From Dysgonomonas mossii (GTDB taxonomy: Bacteria > Bacteroidota > Bacteroidia > Bacteroidales > Dysgonomonadaceae), in contig NZ_SPPK01000004.1 in NCBI RefSeq assembly GCF_004569505.1, positions 310,001 through 374,000 of the forward strand: a stretch of DNA of 64,000 nucleotides, given 5' to 3'. This document shows, in pieces, positions 1 to 10,025 of the stretch (positions are counted from its first letter, which is position 1; every line of letters starts with the position of its first letter). The position numbers and the translations under genes are program-made. The notes under the pieces were generated by a model. It searched no databases and was not told the origin of the DNA. It worked only from the letters and a program-made list of their open reading frames with translations.

Positions 1-97
1 GATTGGCATTAATAAATTAAATAATCAAAATATTAACAATATAAAAATCGTTATCGCTTAAATCTATCATAGGATATATATATGTTTACACTACATA

Positions 98-105
98 TAC
101 ATTTG
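98..105 (+). promoter_or_regulatory. Candidate -7 promoter box of the susC operon
   Basis: TACATTTG matches the Bacteroidetes -7 consensus TAnnTTTG and lies about 150 bp before the susC start. No clear -33 TTG is present at the right distance, which fits a promoter that needs an activator. A TCATAGG element lies 31 bp upstream (67-73), and a copy occurs at nearly the same distance before the second PUL operon. This is inference from consensus and position. Confidence 0.45.
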
Positions 106-251
106 TTCTTTTCCCCACCAATGTCTATTTGCAGATTTGTAATGTATAAAATAAAAACAACCATATAAAATAATATTTCACGTAATACCTACTTTAGCAG
201 TTGAAATCACTCGAAATGATTTGTTAACTATAAATTTAAAACGATGGACAA

Positions 252-3200
252 ATGAAAATTCACATCAACAGGCATTTACAGATTTGGTGGATTCTATTGT
301 TTATAGGACTGTTCCATGCACAATTAGCATCAGCCCAAACAGGATCTACAATCCTTGTACAAGGAAAGGTTTTGGATGTAGAGAATATAGAAATTATTGG
401 AGCCGTTGTCAAAATTCAGAATCGACAAATAGGCACAACTACCGATGAAAAAGGAAAATTCTCCATAAATGCCCATGTAGGCGAAACTTTGGAGATATCA
501 TTCATGGGCTACAAAAAACAGATAGTCAAAGTCACATCATCTCAACCACTAACTATTGTTTTAGAAGAAAACAGCATCGAACTGAGCAATGTTGTAGTCG
601 TTGGATACGGAACGACAAGCAAAGAAAAATTGACAGGTGCAGTTGCCAATGTATCTACCGCCGACTTCAAAAATCGGCCTATAACAGATGTATCATTAGC
701 TCTTCAGGGCAAAGTTACAGGAGTACAAGTAACACAAAATTCGGGACAGCCGGGTTCGGATGGTGGTACAATCACAATCCGAGGCATAGGTACTCTAAAC
801 AATTCTTCGCCATTAGTCATCATCGATGGATTCGAATCTTCATTCGATAAAGTAGACCCTAAAGATATTGAGTCTATGACGGTACTAAAAGATGCCGCTT
901 CGGCAGCCATCTATGGTAACAAGGCTGCAAACGGTGTTATCCTTATTACTACCAAAAAAGGTAAAAGCGGAGGAATGTCGATCGAATACAATGGCTACCT
1001 TGCCGTTCAGGATGTTACCCGCTACCCTTCCCTGCTCGGTTCTGTCGATTTTCTGGAATTATATAATGAAGCCCGAATCAATTCGGGAATGCAAAAATTA
1101 TATAGCGACGAGTATATAAATAATTTCCGACTAGGTGATGATCTGGCTGCATATCCTGATCGCAATTGGGCTGATTTTTATTTCAAACCTGCTGCTCAAC
1201 AAAATCACTATTTGAAACTAAATGGCGGAACAGAAAAATTGACATACACCCTATCGCTTGGTTATTTAGATCAGAACGGAATATTGCAGGGAACAGATTA
1301 CAAAAAATATTCTTTCAGGTCGAATGTAAACACATCCTTCTTAAACGATAAATTAAAAATAGCCGCTAACATATCTGGTTATGTTGGCAATCAAACCGAT
1401 TTGGTCGATGGAACAGAGTCGACATTGGCTCGTGTGGTTCAAATGCACCCTACCGTTGTAGCCAAAATGGAAGGATATGGATGGACGTCATGGTTTTATA
1501 ACGATGCAGTGCGCGAAGCTGGAGGTAAGAAAGGATTGGATAAAAAAAGCTTTACCGGAAATCTGAATGCAATATTTCAAATAACTAAACAACTGAAACT
1601 GGAAGGAGCTGTTAGTTACGATTACAATATGGAATTCGGACAAACTTATGCTCCAAATATTAGCTTGTATACAATAGAGACCGGATCGAATGGCGAACAG
1701 ACAATCGGTAAAAATTCATCGCGTGAATCGATGATAAGAGAGAGTACCTATCGCTATGGCACAACATCGAGCTATACAACCCTTTCTTATTGGCTGAATG
1801 TAAACGACGACCACCACTTCAAGGTATTGGGAGGAGCACAGCAATCAGAGTGGGAAGGCAAATATTATCAAACACAGCGTAGTCGCTTAACAGCCAACCT
1901 GCCAACCCTCGAAGTAGGAGATCCTGCCACACAGAAAAATAGTGCGTGGGCTTCCACTGTCAGATCGTTGTCTCTATTTGGGCGATTTAACTATGATTAT
2001 AAAGATAAGTACTTATTCGAAGCCAACATGCGTTACGACGGATCTTCCAAATTTGCAATAGATAATAAGTGGGGTCTATTCCCTTCTTTTTCGGCCGGAT
2101 GGCGTATCTCGGAAGAACCTTTCCTCAAAAAAGGCTTACCTTGGGTAAACGAACTCAAAGTACGTGGATCATGGGGGCAACTGGGAAATGAGAAAATATG
2201 GAGTTCCTATGCCGGAATAGATATTCTATCGGTAGGAACAGCTAATTATATATGGAATAAACAAAGTGTAACCGGATCGGCAGTATCATACATTGCCAAT
2301 AAAGACCTGACATGGGAAACGACAACACAGAAGAATGTAGGATTAGATTTCACTATCTTCGACTCATTTTCAGTGTCGGCCGACTTCTATATTAAGCAAA
2401 CAGACAATATTCTGATGCAATTACCGGTATCCAGTACTTTTGGATTTACTGAAGATCCTTGGCAGAATGCAGGTAAAATGCGCAATGTGGGATATGAATT
2501 CACATTGGGATATAACAAAGAACTATTCAAAGGGTTCGATTTTAATGCAAATGCGACTTTGTCATTCAATAAAAATAAAATATTGGATCTGAAAGGTATG
2601 AGCCCTATCCTCAATGATACAAAAGGTATTTTGTTACAAGAAGGCTTACCCATCAATACACTATATGGTTACGAAGTGGAAGGTATCTATCAGAACGAAG
2701 AAGAGATTCATAATCATCTGAAAACTTTCGACCGATACGGAAACCCTGTCAACTCATACTCAGGACTTGTAGCCGCTCCGGGCGACATCCGCTTCAAAGA
2801 TCAAAATGGAGATGGCATTATAGACAAAGACAACGACCGTGTTGCTCTTGGTGATCCATCACCCGACTGCTTGTTCTCGTTCTCTACAGGAGCCAGATAT
2901 AAAGGTTTCGACTTCACTATCTTCCTGCAAGGCGTATTGGGTGGCGAGGGTTGGAGCTCAGGCGAACTGGTTTCGCCATTCTTCAACAACTACAATAGTG
3001 CTGGATGGATGATAAACCGATGGACTCCCGAAAAGCCGAACAATACCTATCAGCGGGTATTTATAGATAGCCAACGATCGGCCATCAAGTCGGCGTACTA
3101 TGTAGAAGATATGTCTTATTTGCGTTGCAAAAATATAGAACTAGGTTATACTATACCAAGTTCTCTGCTAAATAAGATAAGCATTACAGGAGCCAGAGTG

Positions 3201-3338
3201 TTTGTCAGTGGACAAAATATGTTCACCCTCACCAAGTATAAGGGATTTGATCCCGAAAGAGCAGGGATAGACGCAACCAATATCTACTCCTACCCTTTAG
3301 TTAAGACATTTACAGCAGGTATAAACGTAACATTCTAA
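252..3338 (+). CDS. susC: SusC/RagA-family TonB-dependent outer-membrane transporter
   Basis: This is the outer-membrane import channel of the PUL and takes up oligosaccharides with its SusD lid, powered by TonB. The 1028-residue length is normal for SusC. A signal peptide (about residues 1-29, ending LASAQ) is followed by a carboxypeptidase-D regulatory-like beta-sandwich (about 33-115), the SusC signature VVVVGYGT with the plug domain (about 115-235), and a long beta-barrel ending in Phe. No STN signalling domain is seen, so regulation probably runs through the hybrid sensor encoded at 10305-14252 and not through an anti-sigma factor. SusD starts 3 bp after the stop. The start is supported because it gives a clean signal peptide. 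The exact substrate cannot be read from this protein. Confidence 0.96.
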   Translation: MKIHINRHLQIWWILLFIGLFHAQLASAQTGSTILVQGKVLDVENIEIIGAVVKIQNRQIGTTTDEKGKFSINAHVGETLEISFMGYKKQIVKVTSSQPLTIVLEENSIELSNVVVVGYGTTSKEKLTGAVANVSTADFKNRPITDVSLALQGKVTGVQVTQNSGQPGSDGGTITIRGIGTLNNSSPLVIIDGFESSFDKVDPKDIESMTVLKDAASAAIYGNKAANGVILITTKKGKSGGMSIEYNGYLAVQDVTRYPSLLGSVDFLELYNEARINSGMQKLYSDEYINNFRLGDDLAAYPDRNWADFYFKPAAQQNHYLKLNGGTEKLTYTLSLGYLDQNGILQGTDYKKYSFRSNVNTSFLNDKLKIAANISGYVGNQTDLVDGTESTLARVVQMHPTVVAKMEGYGWTSWFYNDAVREAGGKKGLDKKSFTGNLNAIFQITKQLKLEGAVSYDYNMEFGQTYAPNISLYTIETGSNGEQTIGKNSSRESMIRESTYRYGTTSSYTTLSYWLNVNDDHHFKVLGGAQQSEWEGKYYQTQRSRLTANLPTLEVGDPATQKNSAWASTVRSLSLFGRFNYDYKDKYLFEANMRYDGSSKFAIDNKWGLFPSFSAGWRISEEPFLKKGLPWVNELKVRGSWGQLGNEKIWSSYAGIDILSVGTANYIWNKQSVTGSAVSYIANKDLTWETTTQKNVGLDFTIFDSFSVSADFYIKQTDNILMQLPVSSTFGFTEDPWQNAGKMRNVGYEFTLGYNKELFKGFDFNANATLSFNKNKILDLKGMSPILNDTKGILLQEGLPINTLYGYEVEGIYQNEEEIHNHLKTFDRYGNPVNSYSGLVAAPGDIRFKDQNGDGIIDKDNDRVALGDPSPDCLFSFSTGARYKGFDFTIFLQGVLGGEGWSSGELVSPFFNNYNSAGWMINRWTPEKPNNTYQRVFIDSQRSAIKSAYYVEDMSYLRCKNIELGYTIPSSLLNKISITGARVFVSGQNMFTLTKYKGFDPERAGIDATNIYSYPLVKTFTAGINVTF

Positions 3339-3341
3339 GTC

Positions 3342-4946
3342 ATGAAAAAGAACTCATTAAAATATATTGTAGCAGTATTGCTTCTTTTGTCGGCAAGTTC
3401 TTGTTCCGATTACCTGAATACTGTCCCTACCGACAAAGCATCTCCCGATACATTCTTGAAAGATATAGATCAGGCTAAAAGCTTGTTGGCTGGTATTTAT
3501 TCTTGCTTATACGACGAAAGCCCGAGCTATATAACGCCCTACACATGGGAAAATATGTCGGATAACTCATTCAACCCCAATACATGGGAGTTCTCTGCTG
3601 AATTTGCCAAAGGCACGCAAACAGCAACAAGCTGGTGGGCCGAATATAAATGGACAAGGGATTGGCAAGCTATTTCGCGCAGCAACTCGTTGCTTCGAGG
3701 TCTGGCATCGAACAAAACGCTGTCGCAAACGGACAAAAATTCGATTATGGCCGAATCTCGGTTCTTAAGAGCCTTATTCTATTACGATTTGATTTGCTTT
3801 TATGGAAGAGTTCCTCTTCTGGACGAAAATTCACCGATGGAAAATCAGCCTCGCGAGGAAATATCTAAAGTATTGGCATTTATGCACGATGATATAGATT
3901 TTGCAATCGGAAATCTAAAACACTCATTTGGAGGCGAATCAGCATCTAAAGGCGCAGCTTATATGCTGAAGCTACGCATTGCTCAATATGAAAACAACAA
4001 TCAGGCAGTAATAGATGCAGCTAAAGAAATTAAGAAATTAGGGTATACTTTATATCCCAATTTCTCAAAATTATTTCTAGAAGAAGGTACAACGGATACA
4101 TCTAACAAAGAGATCATCTTGAAGATAAATTATGCAACCGACCTTCGTTCCAGTTATATGACAATGCTTTGGTATCATTGGAATTCTTTCCAGACGACTT
4201 TGCCTATGGTAGAGAGTTTCTTCACCGCCAATGGACTTCCGATCAAGACACTGGAAGCGGACGGCGGTGGTTCTATACCTAAAGATGCGTCTTATGATCC
4301 CGATCATCCTTTTAGCAACCGTGACCCTCGCCTGCATATGTCTATTCTTTGTCCCGGATCGGAATATCGCTTAGACGCCGAATCTCGTTACCAGGCAAAT
4401 TGGATACCTGCCAGTTGGGCTAATATATCGGGATTCCGTCCTAAGAAAGGAGCCAACGAAAAACTGGCTAATACACAAAACGATGGTTGTGACAAAATAA
4501 TAATGCGATATGGCGAAGTGCTATTGGCATGGGCTGAAGCCGAAAACGAACTAAACGGACCGGCCAATGTATATCCGTTGATAGACGAATTGCGCAATCG
4601 TGTGGGGATGATTACGCTATCGGAGTCTCTGCCAAATCTGACCAAGGAAACAATGCGAGCTTTGATAAGGAACGAACGCCGTGTCGAACTTTTTCACGAA
4701 GGACAACGTTGGTTCGATATTCGCCGTTGGAAGATTGCCGAAAAAGTAATGGTAGATGCCATTGGCTTAGATGTGTCTAAACTAAAATGGTACTGGAATG
4801 GAAATGTTACCTCCGATTGGAAATACGAATCTATAATTATCGACAAACGATCTTTTAATAAGGATAGGGACTACCTTTGGCCAATCCCTCAAAAAGAGAT
4901 AAATGCCAACCCTATGATCAAAAATGATCAGAATCCGAATTATTAA
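3342..4946 (+). CDS. susD: SusD/RagB-family glycan-binding lipoprotein
   Basis: This is the surface lipoprotein that caps the SusC barrel and binds glycan. The signal peptide ends at Cys21 (lipobox SASSC). It is followed by the N-terminal SusD helical region with TPR-like repeats (DWQAISRSN, ESRFLRALFYYDL) and the C-terminal SusD/RagB domain with the family motifs RNERRVELFHEGQRWFDIRRW and DYLWPIPQKEI. Length 534 is typical. It lies 3 bp after SusC and 11 bp before the next gene, so it is co-transcribed. The family assignment is firm; glycan specificity is not visible. Confidence 0.96.
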   Translation: MKKNSLKYIVAVLLLLSASSCSDYLNTVPTDKASPDTFLKDIDQAKSLLAGIYSCLYDESPSYITPYTWENMSDNSFNPNTWEFSAEFAKGTQTATSWWAEYKWTRDWQAISRSNSLLRGLASNKTLSQTDKNSIMAESRFLRALFYYDLICFYGRVPLLDENSPMENQPREEISKVLAFMHDDIDFAIGNLKHSFGGESASKGAAYMLKLRIAQYENNNQAVIDAAKEIKKLGYTLYPNFSKLFLEEGTTDTSNKEIILKINYATDLRSSYMTMLWYHWNSFQTTLPMVESFFTANGLPIKTLEADGGGSIPKDASYDPDHPFSNRDPRLHMSILCPGSEYRLDAESRYQANWIPASWANISGFRPKKGANEKLANTQNDGCDKIIMRYGEVLLAWAEAENELNGPANVYPLIDELRNRVGMITLSESLPNLTKETMRALIRNERRVELFHEGQRWFDIRRWKIAEKVMVDAIGLDVSKLKWYWNGNVTSDWKYESIIIDKRSFNKDRDYLWPIPQKEINANPMIKNDQNPNY

Positions 4947-4957
4947 TATGTGATGAT

Positions 4958-6067
4958 ATGAAAAAGATAATACAATATACAGCAATATTCGCACTGATAC
5001 TACTTACTGCCTGCGAACAAAAAGTAGAGAATGTGGATCCTACATGGGCACGGGCAATCTATCCGAACGAAGGAGCAACTGTAAAAATAGATTTTTTCAA
5101 GCCCGATGCACTTCAGACTTTTACTTGGGAGACAAGACCCAATTCTACTTACAAGATATATTTCGATACGGATATGCATTTTCAGAATCCTTATGTTTTT
5201 GACGTAGGATCCAAAGATTCATTGAAAGTAACAAATCAGGAGTTTCTGAATGTATTACGAGAGGTATGGCCCGATTTTACAAGTATCAAAAGATTTTTTT
5301 GGAAAGTAGAACAAAACACCAACGGAGAAGTATTTACCACATGGCGATACTTTAATGCAATACTGGCAGTAGAAAGTTTTGTAGACAAACGGGATGGTGA
5401 AGAATATGAAGCCCGACAGTTCGTCTTGAACGATGGATCGTTGATGACCATCATGGCCGAAAACCTACGGGCAAAAAAATATTCGGATGGGACACCTCTT
5501 CCTCTTCCATACAAGGGGGCTTATACCAGCGATCCGATATACAATGCTAAGGCCGGAGGATATTATTCGTGGGCTACAACCGTTCGCATATCGTGGGATG
5601 AAGCTAAAGCAGCAACACTCAATAAAGAGAATATACAAGGCATATGCCCAGATGGTTGGCATGTACCTTCGTTGGCCGAGTTTGATAAACTGCGAAGATA
5701 TTTAGGAACCGAATCGGGAGGCAATCTGGTAAAAGATCCATCTTATTGGAAAACGACTGCCAATATAACCAATAGTACAAAGCTAAACATCATAGCATCA
5801 GGATACTATTGGCATGAGGGCGTTGGGTTTATAACACAGGGGTTGGACGATGGAAACCCTTTCACAGGATTTTGGAGTTCTACGCCATACCTCAAAGGAC
5901 AGCAATTTGCATGGGGTGAAGCGGCATTGGATGACGATAAGAATAAAGCAACGCTAATGTCTATGTACGATGATGTAGAAGGCATTTATCTGCAAGGCTA
6001 TTCAGCTATTCCAGGTGTAGAAAACCGTTGCTACCCGATAAGATGTATTATGGATGAAATAAAGTAA
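4958..6067 (+). CDS. SusE-like lipoprotein with C-terminal FISUMP domain
   Basis: This sits in the SusE/SusF position of the PUL and is probably a surface glycan-binding lipoprotein. The lipobox LLTAC gives Cys19. Residues about 25-140 form one SusE-type immunoglobulin-like module (TFTWETRPNSTYKIYFDTD is the typical F.W...YKI strand pattern). Residues about 143-367 match the FISUMP domain (Fibrobacter succinogenes major paralogous domain): NLRAKKYSDGTPLP, GGYYSWAT, ICPDGWHVPSLAEFDKL and a GFWSSTPY-like strand. The domain's function is not established; glycan or surface binding is an inference from its place in the operon. A longer protein of the same design is encoded at 7809-9947. Confidence 0.85.
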   Translation: MKKIIQYTAIFALILLTACEQKVENVDPTWARAIYPNEGATVKIDFFKPDALQTFTWETRPNSTYKIYFDTDMHFQNPYVFDVGSKDSLKVTNQEFLNVLREVWPDFTSIKRFFWKVEQNTNGEVFTTWRYFNAILAVESFVDKRDGEEYEARQFVLNDGSLMTIMAENLRAKKYSDGTPLPLPYKGAYTSDPIYNAKAGGYYSWATTVRISWDEAKAATLNKENIQGICPDGWHVPSLAEFDKLRRYLGTESGGNLVKDPSYWKTTANITNSTKLNIIASGYYWHEGVGFITQGLDDGNPFTGFWSSTPYLKGQQFAWGEAALDDDKNKATLMSMYDDVEGIYLQGYSAIPGVENRCYPIRCIMDEIK

Positions 6068-6083
6068 CCTAAAAAAGAGCAAG

Positions 6084-7796
6084 ATGAATATTTACAGACT
6101 AATATATGTATGCTGGTTATTAGCACTACCCTTGTTTGCAACAGGGTGTCATGATTCTTTGGTCGATAATCCTGATCCCCAGGAGATAGATAATAGCTTC
6201 TATCCAAAGCGGTTCTACATCGATCCCGAAAACGGAGCTTATTATAATACCGGACATTCGCCATCGCAAGCTTGGGAAAGCGTAGACCGCATTCTCGAAC
6301 GGACATGGACACCGGGAGATACAATATTGATAAAAAGAGGAACCGTATATAATGGTACGATTACCCTAAAAGGAAATGGAACACAAGAAGCTCCTATTGT
6401 TATTATGGCATATGGAGACGAGAAGCTGCCTCTGCCCGAAATAAATGGAGGCGGCACAAAAGACGAAACAATACTGATACGCAATGTGCAATACTGGGAA
6501 TTGCATAACCTGAAAATAACCAATAAGGGGGCGCAACCTCGTGCCAAAAGCGTTGGTATCCGCATTGTTGCCGATAATATACCAAATGGAATAATGAATC
6601 ACATACATATCAAAGGGTGTACTGTGCAAGATGTATACGGTACTAAGACACATCATTTGGAAGGAGGCGGAGCAGGTATTTTTTATTACAATGTATTGGA
6701 AGGTAATATTCCCAGCAGCTTTAATGATATTGTAATAGAAAATTGCCATATCAAAGATTGTCAGCGTGATGGATTGACAGGATATGTATCGACCGGTGAC
6801 CGTAGCAAAAGAAAAGCAAATACGAATTTCATTTTCAGAGGTAATCTATTCGAAGGTATTCCTGGCGACCAAATTATTGTAAACAGCTGTGACAAGGCAA
6901 TTGTAGAAAACAATATCGTACGTAATTGTGCCGAAGGAGGATGGTCCCCCGAAGGGGCTTCGTTCCGAGCCGAAGCATCAGCCGGATTGTGGTGTATCCA
7001 TAGCGACGAAACAGTGTTCCGCTACAATATAGTACAAGACCACAAAGCCACATGGGACGGACAAGCATTCGACTGTGACCAAAACTGCCAGAATACACTT
7101 TTCGAATATAATATCTCATACAACAATGTGGGTGGATTCTTCTTGCTTTGTCCTGCCGATGCCGCTTTCGATAAAGGTTATGCTACCCATAAGGGTACTA
7201 TTGTACGATATAATATAAGTATCAATGACGGCACGCGCGACTATGTAAAAGAAAATGGGTTGACCATATCGTCTGCCATCGATGTAGTAGGACGTGTAGA
7301 TGGTACATATTTCTACAACAATACGATAATTAAAACAAAATCGGCAACACAACATGCCGATAATAGTGCCATTACTTTCGATAATTATACCAACATCCCT
7401 AATTCGTTAGTGTTTGCCAACAATATATTTTACAACACAACAGGTACAGCCAATGAGTTTTGTAAATTAAACGTAGGTTCTCTGAGCTCGAATAAAGGAG
7501 TCATTTTTCAGAACAATTGTGTATATGGATATTCAACACCTATACCGGGTACAGGCTCTTACAACAGTGGAAATATAACTATAGATCCTAACTTTGTTAA
7601 ACTAGTTACGGACTTTGTTAACTCTAACAATCTGGTAGATAAAGATCAAATATTGAATGGGCTGAAATTGGCTACCGGCTCCCCTGCTATCGCCACCGGA
7701 ACCACCGTTTCGGACGGAGGATTCTATCCCGTAACGAATGATTTCTGGGGTGTTGCTGTCGGATCAAGTAAAAATATGGGAGCATATAACCACTAA
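6084..7796 (+). CDS. Right-handed parallel beta-helix lipoprotein of unknown activity
   Basis: The lipobox LFATGC (Cys22) predicts a lipoprotein, probably surface-exposed. After a short linker, FYIDPENGAYYNTG, W..VDRI...TPGDTILIKRGTVYNG and PIVIMAYGD form the entry typical of secreted beta-helix proteins. About ten irregular coils follow, rich in N-N-I/F ladders such as VENNIVRNC, FRYNIVQDH, FEYNISYNN and FANNIFYNT. The fold is that of polysaccharide lyases and some glycosidases, and lies between two FISUMP lipoproteins in the operon. Specific catalytic residues could not be identified, so it may be a lyase, a glycosidase or a binding protein. It is not a recognisable GH110 sequence, unlike the beta-helix enzymes encoded downstream. 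Confidence 0.82.
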   Translation: MNIYRLIYVCWLLALPLFATGCHDSLVDNPDPQEIDNSFYPKRFYIDPENGAYYNTGHSPSQAWESVDRILERTWTPGDTILIKRGTVYNGTITLKGNGTQEAPIVIMAYGDEKLPLPEINGGGTKDETILIRNVQYWELHNLKITNKGAQPRAKSVGIRIVADNIPNGIMNHIHIKGCTVQDVYGTKTHHLEGGGAGIFYYNVLEGNIPSSFNDIVIENCHIKDCQRDGLTGYVSTGDRSKRKANTNFIFRGNLFEGIPGDQIIVNSCDKAIVENNIVRNCAEGGWSPEGASFRAEASAGLWCIHSDETVFRYNIVQDHKATWDGQAFDCDQNCQNTLFEYNISYNNVGGFFLLCPADAAFDKGYATHKGTIVRYNISINDGTRDYVKENGLTISSAIDVVGRVDGTYFYNNTIIKTKSATQHADNSAITFDNYTNIPNSLVFANNIFYNTTGTANEFCKLNVGSLSSNKGVIFQNNCVYGYSTPIPGTGSYNSGNITIDPNFVKLVTDFVNSNNLVDKDQILNGLKLATGSPAIATGTTVSDGGFYPVTNDFWGVAVGSSKNMGAYNH

Positions 7797-7808
7797 AAAG
7801 ACAATATC

Positions 7809-9947
7809 ATGAATAAAATGATAAGAAATGCAATTTTGGCAGTTACCGGTATTCTCATAGTATTGGTAAGCTGCAATACCGAAAACGATTTTTATGAAGT
7901 TGGGCGACAACCTGTTTTTCTTAAATATCCTTCAAAGGATACCACATGGGTATTAAATTACCAAAAGCCCGACTCTCTCTATCGTTTTTCGTGGGAGTCG
8001 AAGCGAAACTATATTGAATACAACCTTATATTCAGCTTGAGCGAAGATATGAGTACTCAGAAAGTAGAAGTAGGAGCCGGAATTAAAACAGACTTCTATC
8101 TCACAACCATGCAAGTAGATTCTATACTAAGTTCGATGAATATTGGTATAGGAGAACAACATACAATCTACTGGTCTATAGATGTTGTAGATCCGGAAGC
8201 CGGCTGGTGTGACGAGATCAGAAAATTGACGATAACCCGTTGCGATTTACCTACAAATGTAATCATGTTGGATAGTCCCTCCAGTTTGGCTGAACTGACA
8301 TTAGACAAGGCTAATCCAGAGAATCTTATAACATTTAGTTGGACTTGCCAAACAGAAGTAAAAGATTATGTCCTGGAAATGAGTTTCGATAGCAATTTCG
8401 ATAATGTGATACAAATAGAAAATGGATCGGAAAAATCGCATGAATTCTCAAATAAATATTTCGATGACATGCTCAAAAATCATGGAGTAGCACTAGGTCA
8501 GAGTATTCCGCTCTATTGGAGAGTAAAAGGAACAGGGAATTTGAACAACCCAATTGAAAATAGTGCCGAAAGAGAGATTTCGATAAGACGTTTTGCCCGC
8601 GATCCGGCTCAGGTGACTTTGGCAACGCCGGCTGAAGGCAGTACAGTATTACTTGCTTTAGAGAGTGCTTCAGATATGTTCCAGTTTAAATGGTCATGTG
8701 ACACCACAGGAGTAACCTACAAAGTGAAATTGTATGACAAAGAGTTGAATGTATCGGTGGAATTCGATGCCGGAAGCAATAAAGCATATTCAATTTCACA
8801 AATAGATTTTGATCAACTGTTAGAACAAAAATTTGAAATGGTTGCATCACAAAAAAAGAAAATGTATTGGGAGGTTATTCCAAACGATCCTTTACGCGCT
8901 GTTTCGAAACATACCGGAACTTTTACTGTAAGACGCTTTTTGGCGGTAACGGCTGCTCCTAAAATCAAATTGACAGCATTACCTACTGATGCAACGGCCT
9001 ATACTCTCAATGTATCGACACCAACAGCAAACCTTGCTACAGTTAATTGGGATTGTTCGGCAACCGGAGTTACGTATGCCATAGAATACAGTTTGAACGC
9101 TGATATGACGCACTCGAAAGTGAAGGAACTAACAACGAACAAAACAGTCGGTTTCACTCACAGTCTGCTTGACGATATGCTATCGGACTTAGGAGCTTCG
9201 TATTGGACCAAAACTGTTTATTGGCGAATAGTAACAACTGTAGCTGTAATGACCGAACCATCGGACATACATAACATGAAATTGACAGGTATGATAAAAC
9301 CGTTGGTAGACAAACGAGACGCCTCTTTTCCACAAACATATCCGGTGACGAAAATAGGGAATAACTTCTGGATGGGAGCAAACTTGCGAGCTACTAAATA
9401 CAGCGATGGCACAGCCTTCACTACTGTAGATTTGGCTTCGAAAACCTATACGGGAGGTGCTGTAACAGATGCGAATGTGATTGGGCAATATTATACATGG
9501 CCTACAGCACTGCGCACGTGGCAGTCGGCAGGTTCGAGCGAGAACAGTATTATACAAGGTGTGTGCCCTGATGGATGGCATGTATCCACACTTTCAGATT
9601 GGAATGCCTTGATAAGCACTTTGTCTCCGAATCCGGCCAAGAAAGTGAAATCGACACAGTATTGGAACAATCAATGGGAAGTGACAAATAGTAGCGGTTT
9701 GAATTTAGTTCCCGGAGGGGTGTTCTGGCATGGCAATGTAGGTGCCCCCGACAACGCCGACAGTGGAGGCAAATCCGGATATTGGACAACGACTGTAGGC
9801 TCTTCTACGACAGCCTACATGGTAGAGATATTTGATTGGAATTCGAATGATATTGTTCCATGGCACTATCTGTCTCGTCCATGGAGCGAAGGAGATGGCA
9901 CAGCTTCGAAAATGGTGAATGTGCGTTGTGTAAGGAATATGAATTAA
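7809..9947 (+). CDS. SusE-like multi-module lipoprotein with C-terminal FISUMP domain
   Basis: A lipoprotein (lipobox VLVSC, Cys22) with about four tandem SusE-like immunoglobulin modules (about 30-145, 150-262, 265-378, 384-497). Each has a core of the type FSW..(x)..Y.L..S.., a D..L segment and a YW.V strand near its end. A FISUMP domain (about 500-710) follows, with NLRATKYSDGTAF, GQYYTWPTAL, GVCPDGWHVSTLSDWN and VRCVRN. The architecture suggests a stalk that holds the FISUMP head away from the outer membrane. It is the last gene of the operon; a strong terminator follows 21 bp after the stop. The domain-level call is good; ligand and function are inference. Confidence 0.85.
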   Translation: MNKMIRNAILAVTGILIVLVSCNTENDFYEVGRQPVFLKYPSKDTTWVLNYQKPDSLYRFSWESKRNYIEYNLIFSLSEDMSTQKVEVGAGIKTDFYLTTMQVDSILSSMNIGIGEQHTIYWSIDVVDPEAGWCDEIRKLTITRCDLPTNVIMLDSPSSLAELTLDKANPENLITFSWTCQTEVKDYVLEMSFDSNFDNVIQIENGSEKSHEFSNKYFDDMLKNHGVALGQSIPLYWRVKGTGNLNNPIENSAEREISIRRFARDPAQVTLATPAEGSTVLLALESASDMFQFKWSCDTTGVTYKVKLYDKELNVSVEFDAGSNKAYSISQIDFDQLLEQKFEMVASQKKKMYWEVIPNDPLRAVSKHTGTFTVRRFLAVTAAPKIKLTALPTDATAYTLNVSTPTANLATVNWDCSATGVTYAIEYSLNADMTHSKVKELTTNKTVGFTHSLLDDMLSDLGASYWTKTVYWRIVTTVAVMTEPSDIHNMKLTGMIKPLVDKRDASFPQTYPVTKIGNNFWMGANLRATKYSDGTAFTTVDLASKTYTGGAVTDANVIGQYYTWPTALRTWQSAGSSENSIIQGVCPDGWHVSTLSDWNALISTLSPNPAKKVKSTQYWNNQWEVTNSSGLNLVPGGVFWHGNVGAPDNADSGGKSGYWTTTVGSSTTAYMVEIFDWNSNDIVPWHYLSRPWSEGDGTASKMVNVRCVRNMN

Positions 9948-9968
9948 CAATCTTATAAATAATAGAAG

Positions 9969-10025
9969 ATCCGTTTTCTTTCAATCCTTATTGTAAAAAA
10001 GATTGAAGAAAACGGATTTTTTTTA
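9969..10025 (+). terminator. Intrinsic terminator of the susC operon
   Basis: A long stem pairs 9969-9986 with 10001-10017 (arms ATCCGTTTTCTTTCAATC and GATTGAAGAAAACGGAT, one bulged T). The loop is 14 nt and a run of T follows on the plus strand. It starts 21 bp after the stop of the last susC-operon gene, so it ends that transcript. Confidence 0.92.

Noticed and set aside
221..448. Plus-strand frame overlapping the start of susC
   Set aside because: It lies in another frame of the signal peptide region of susC, has no homologous look and no start context.
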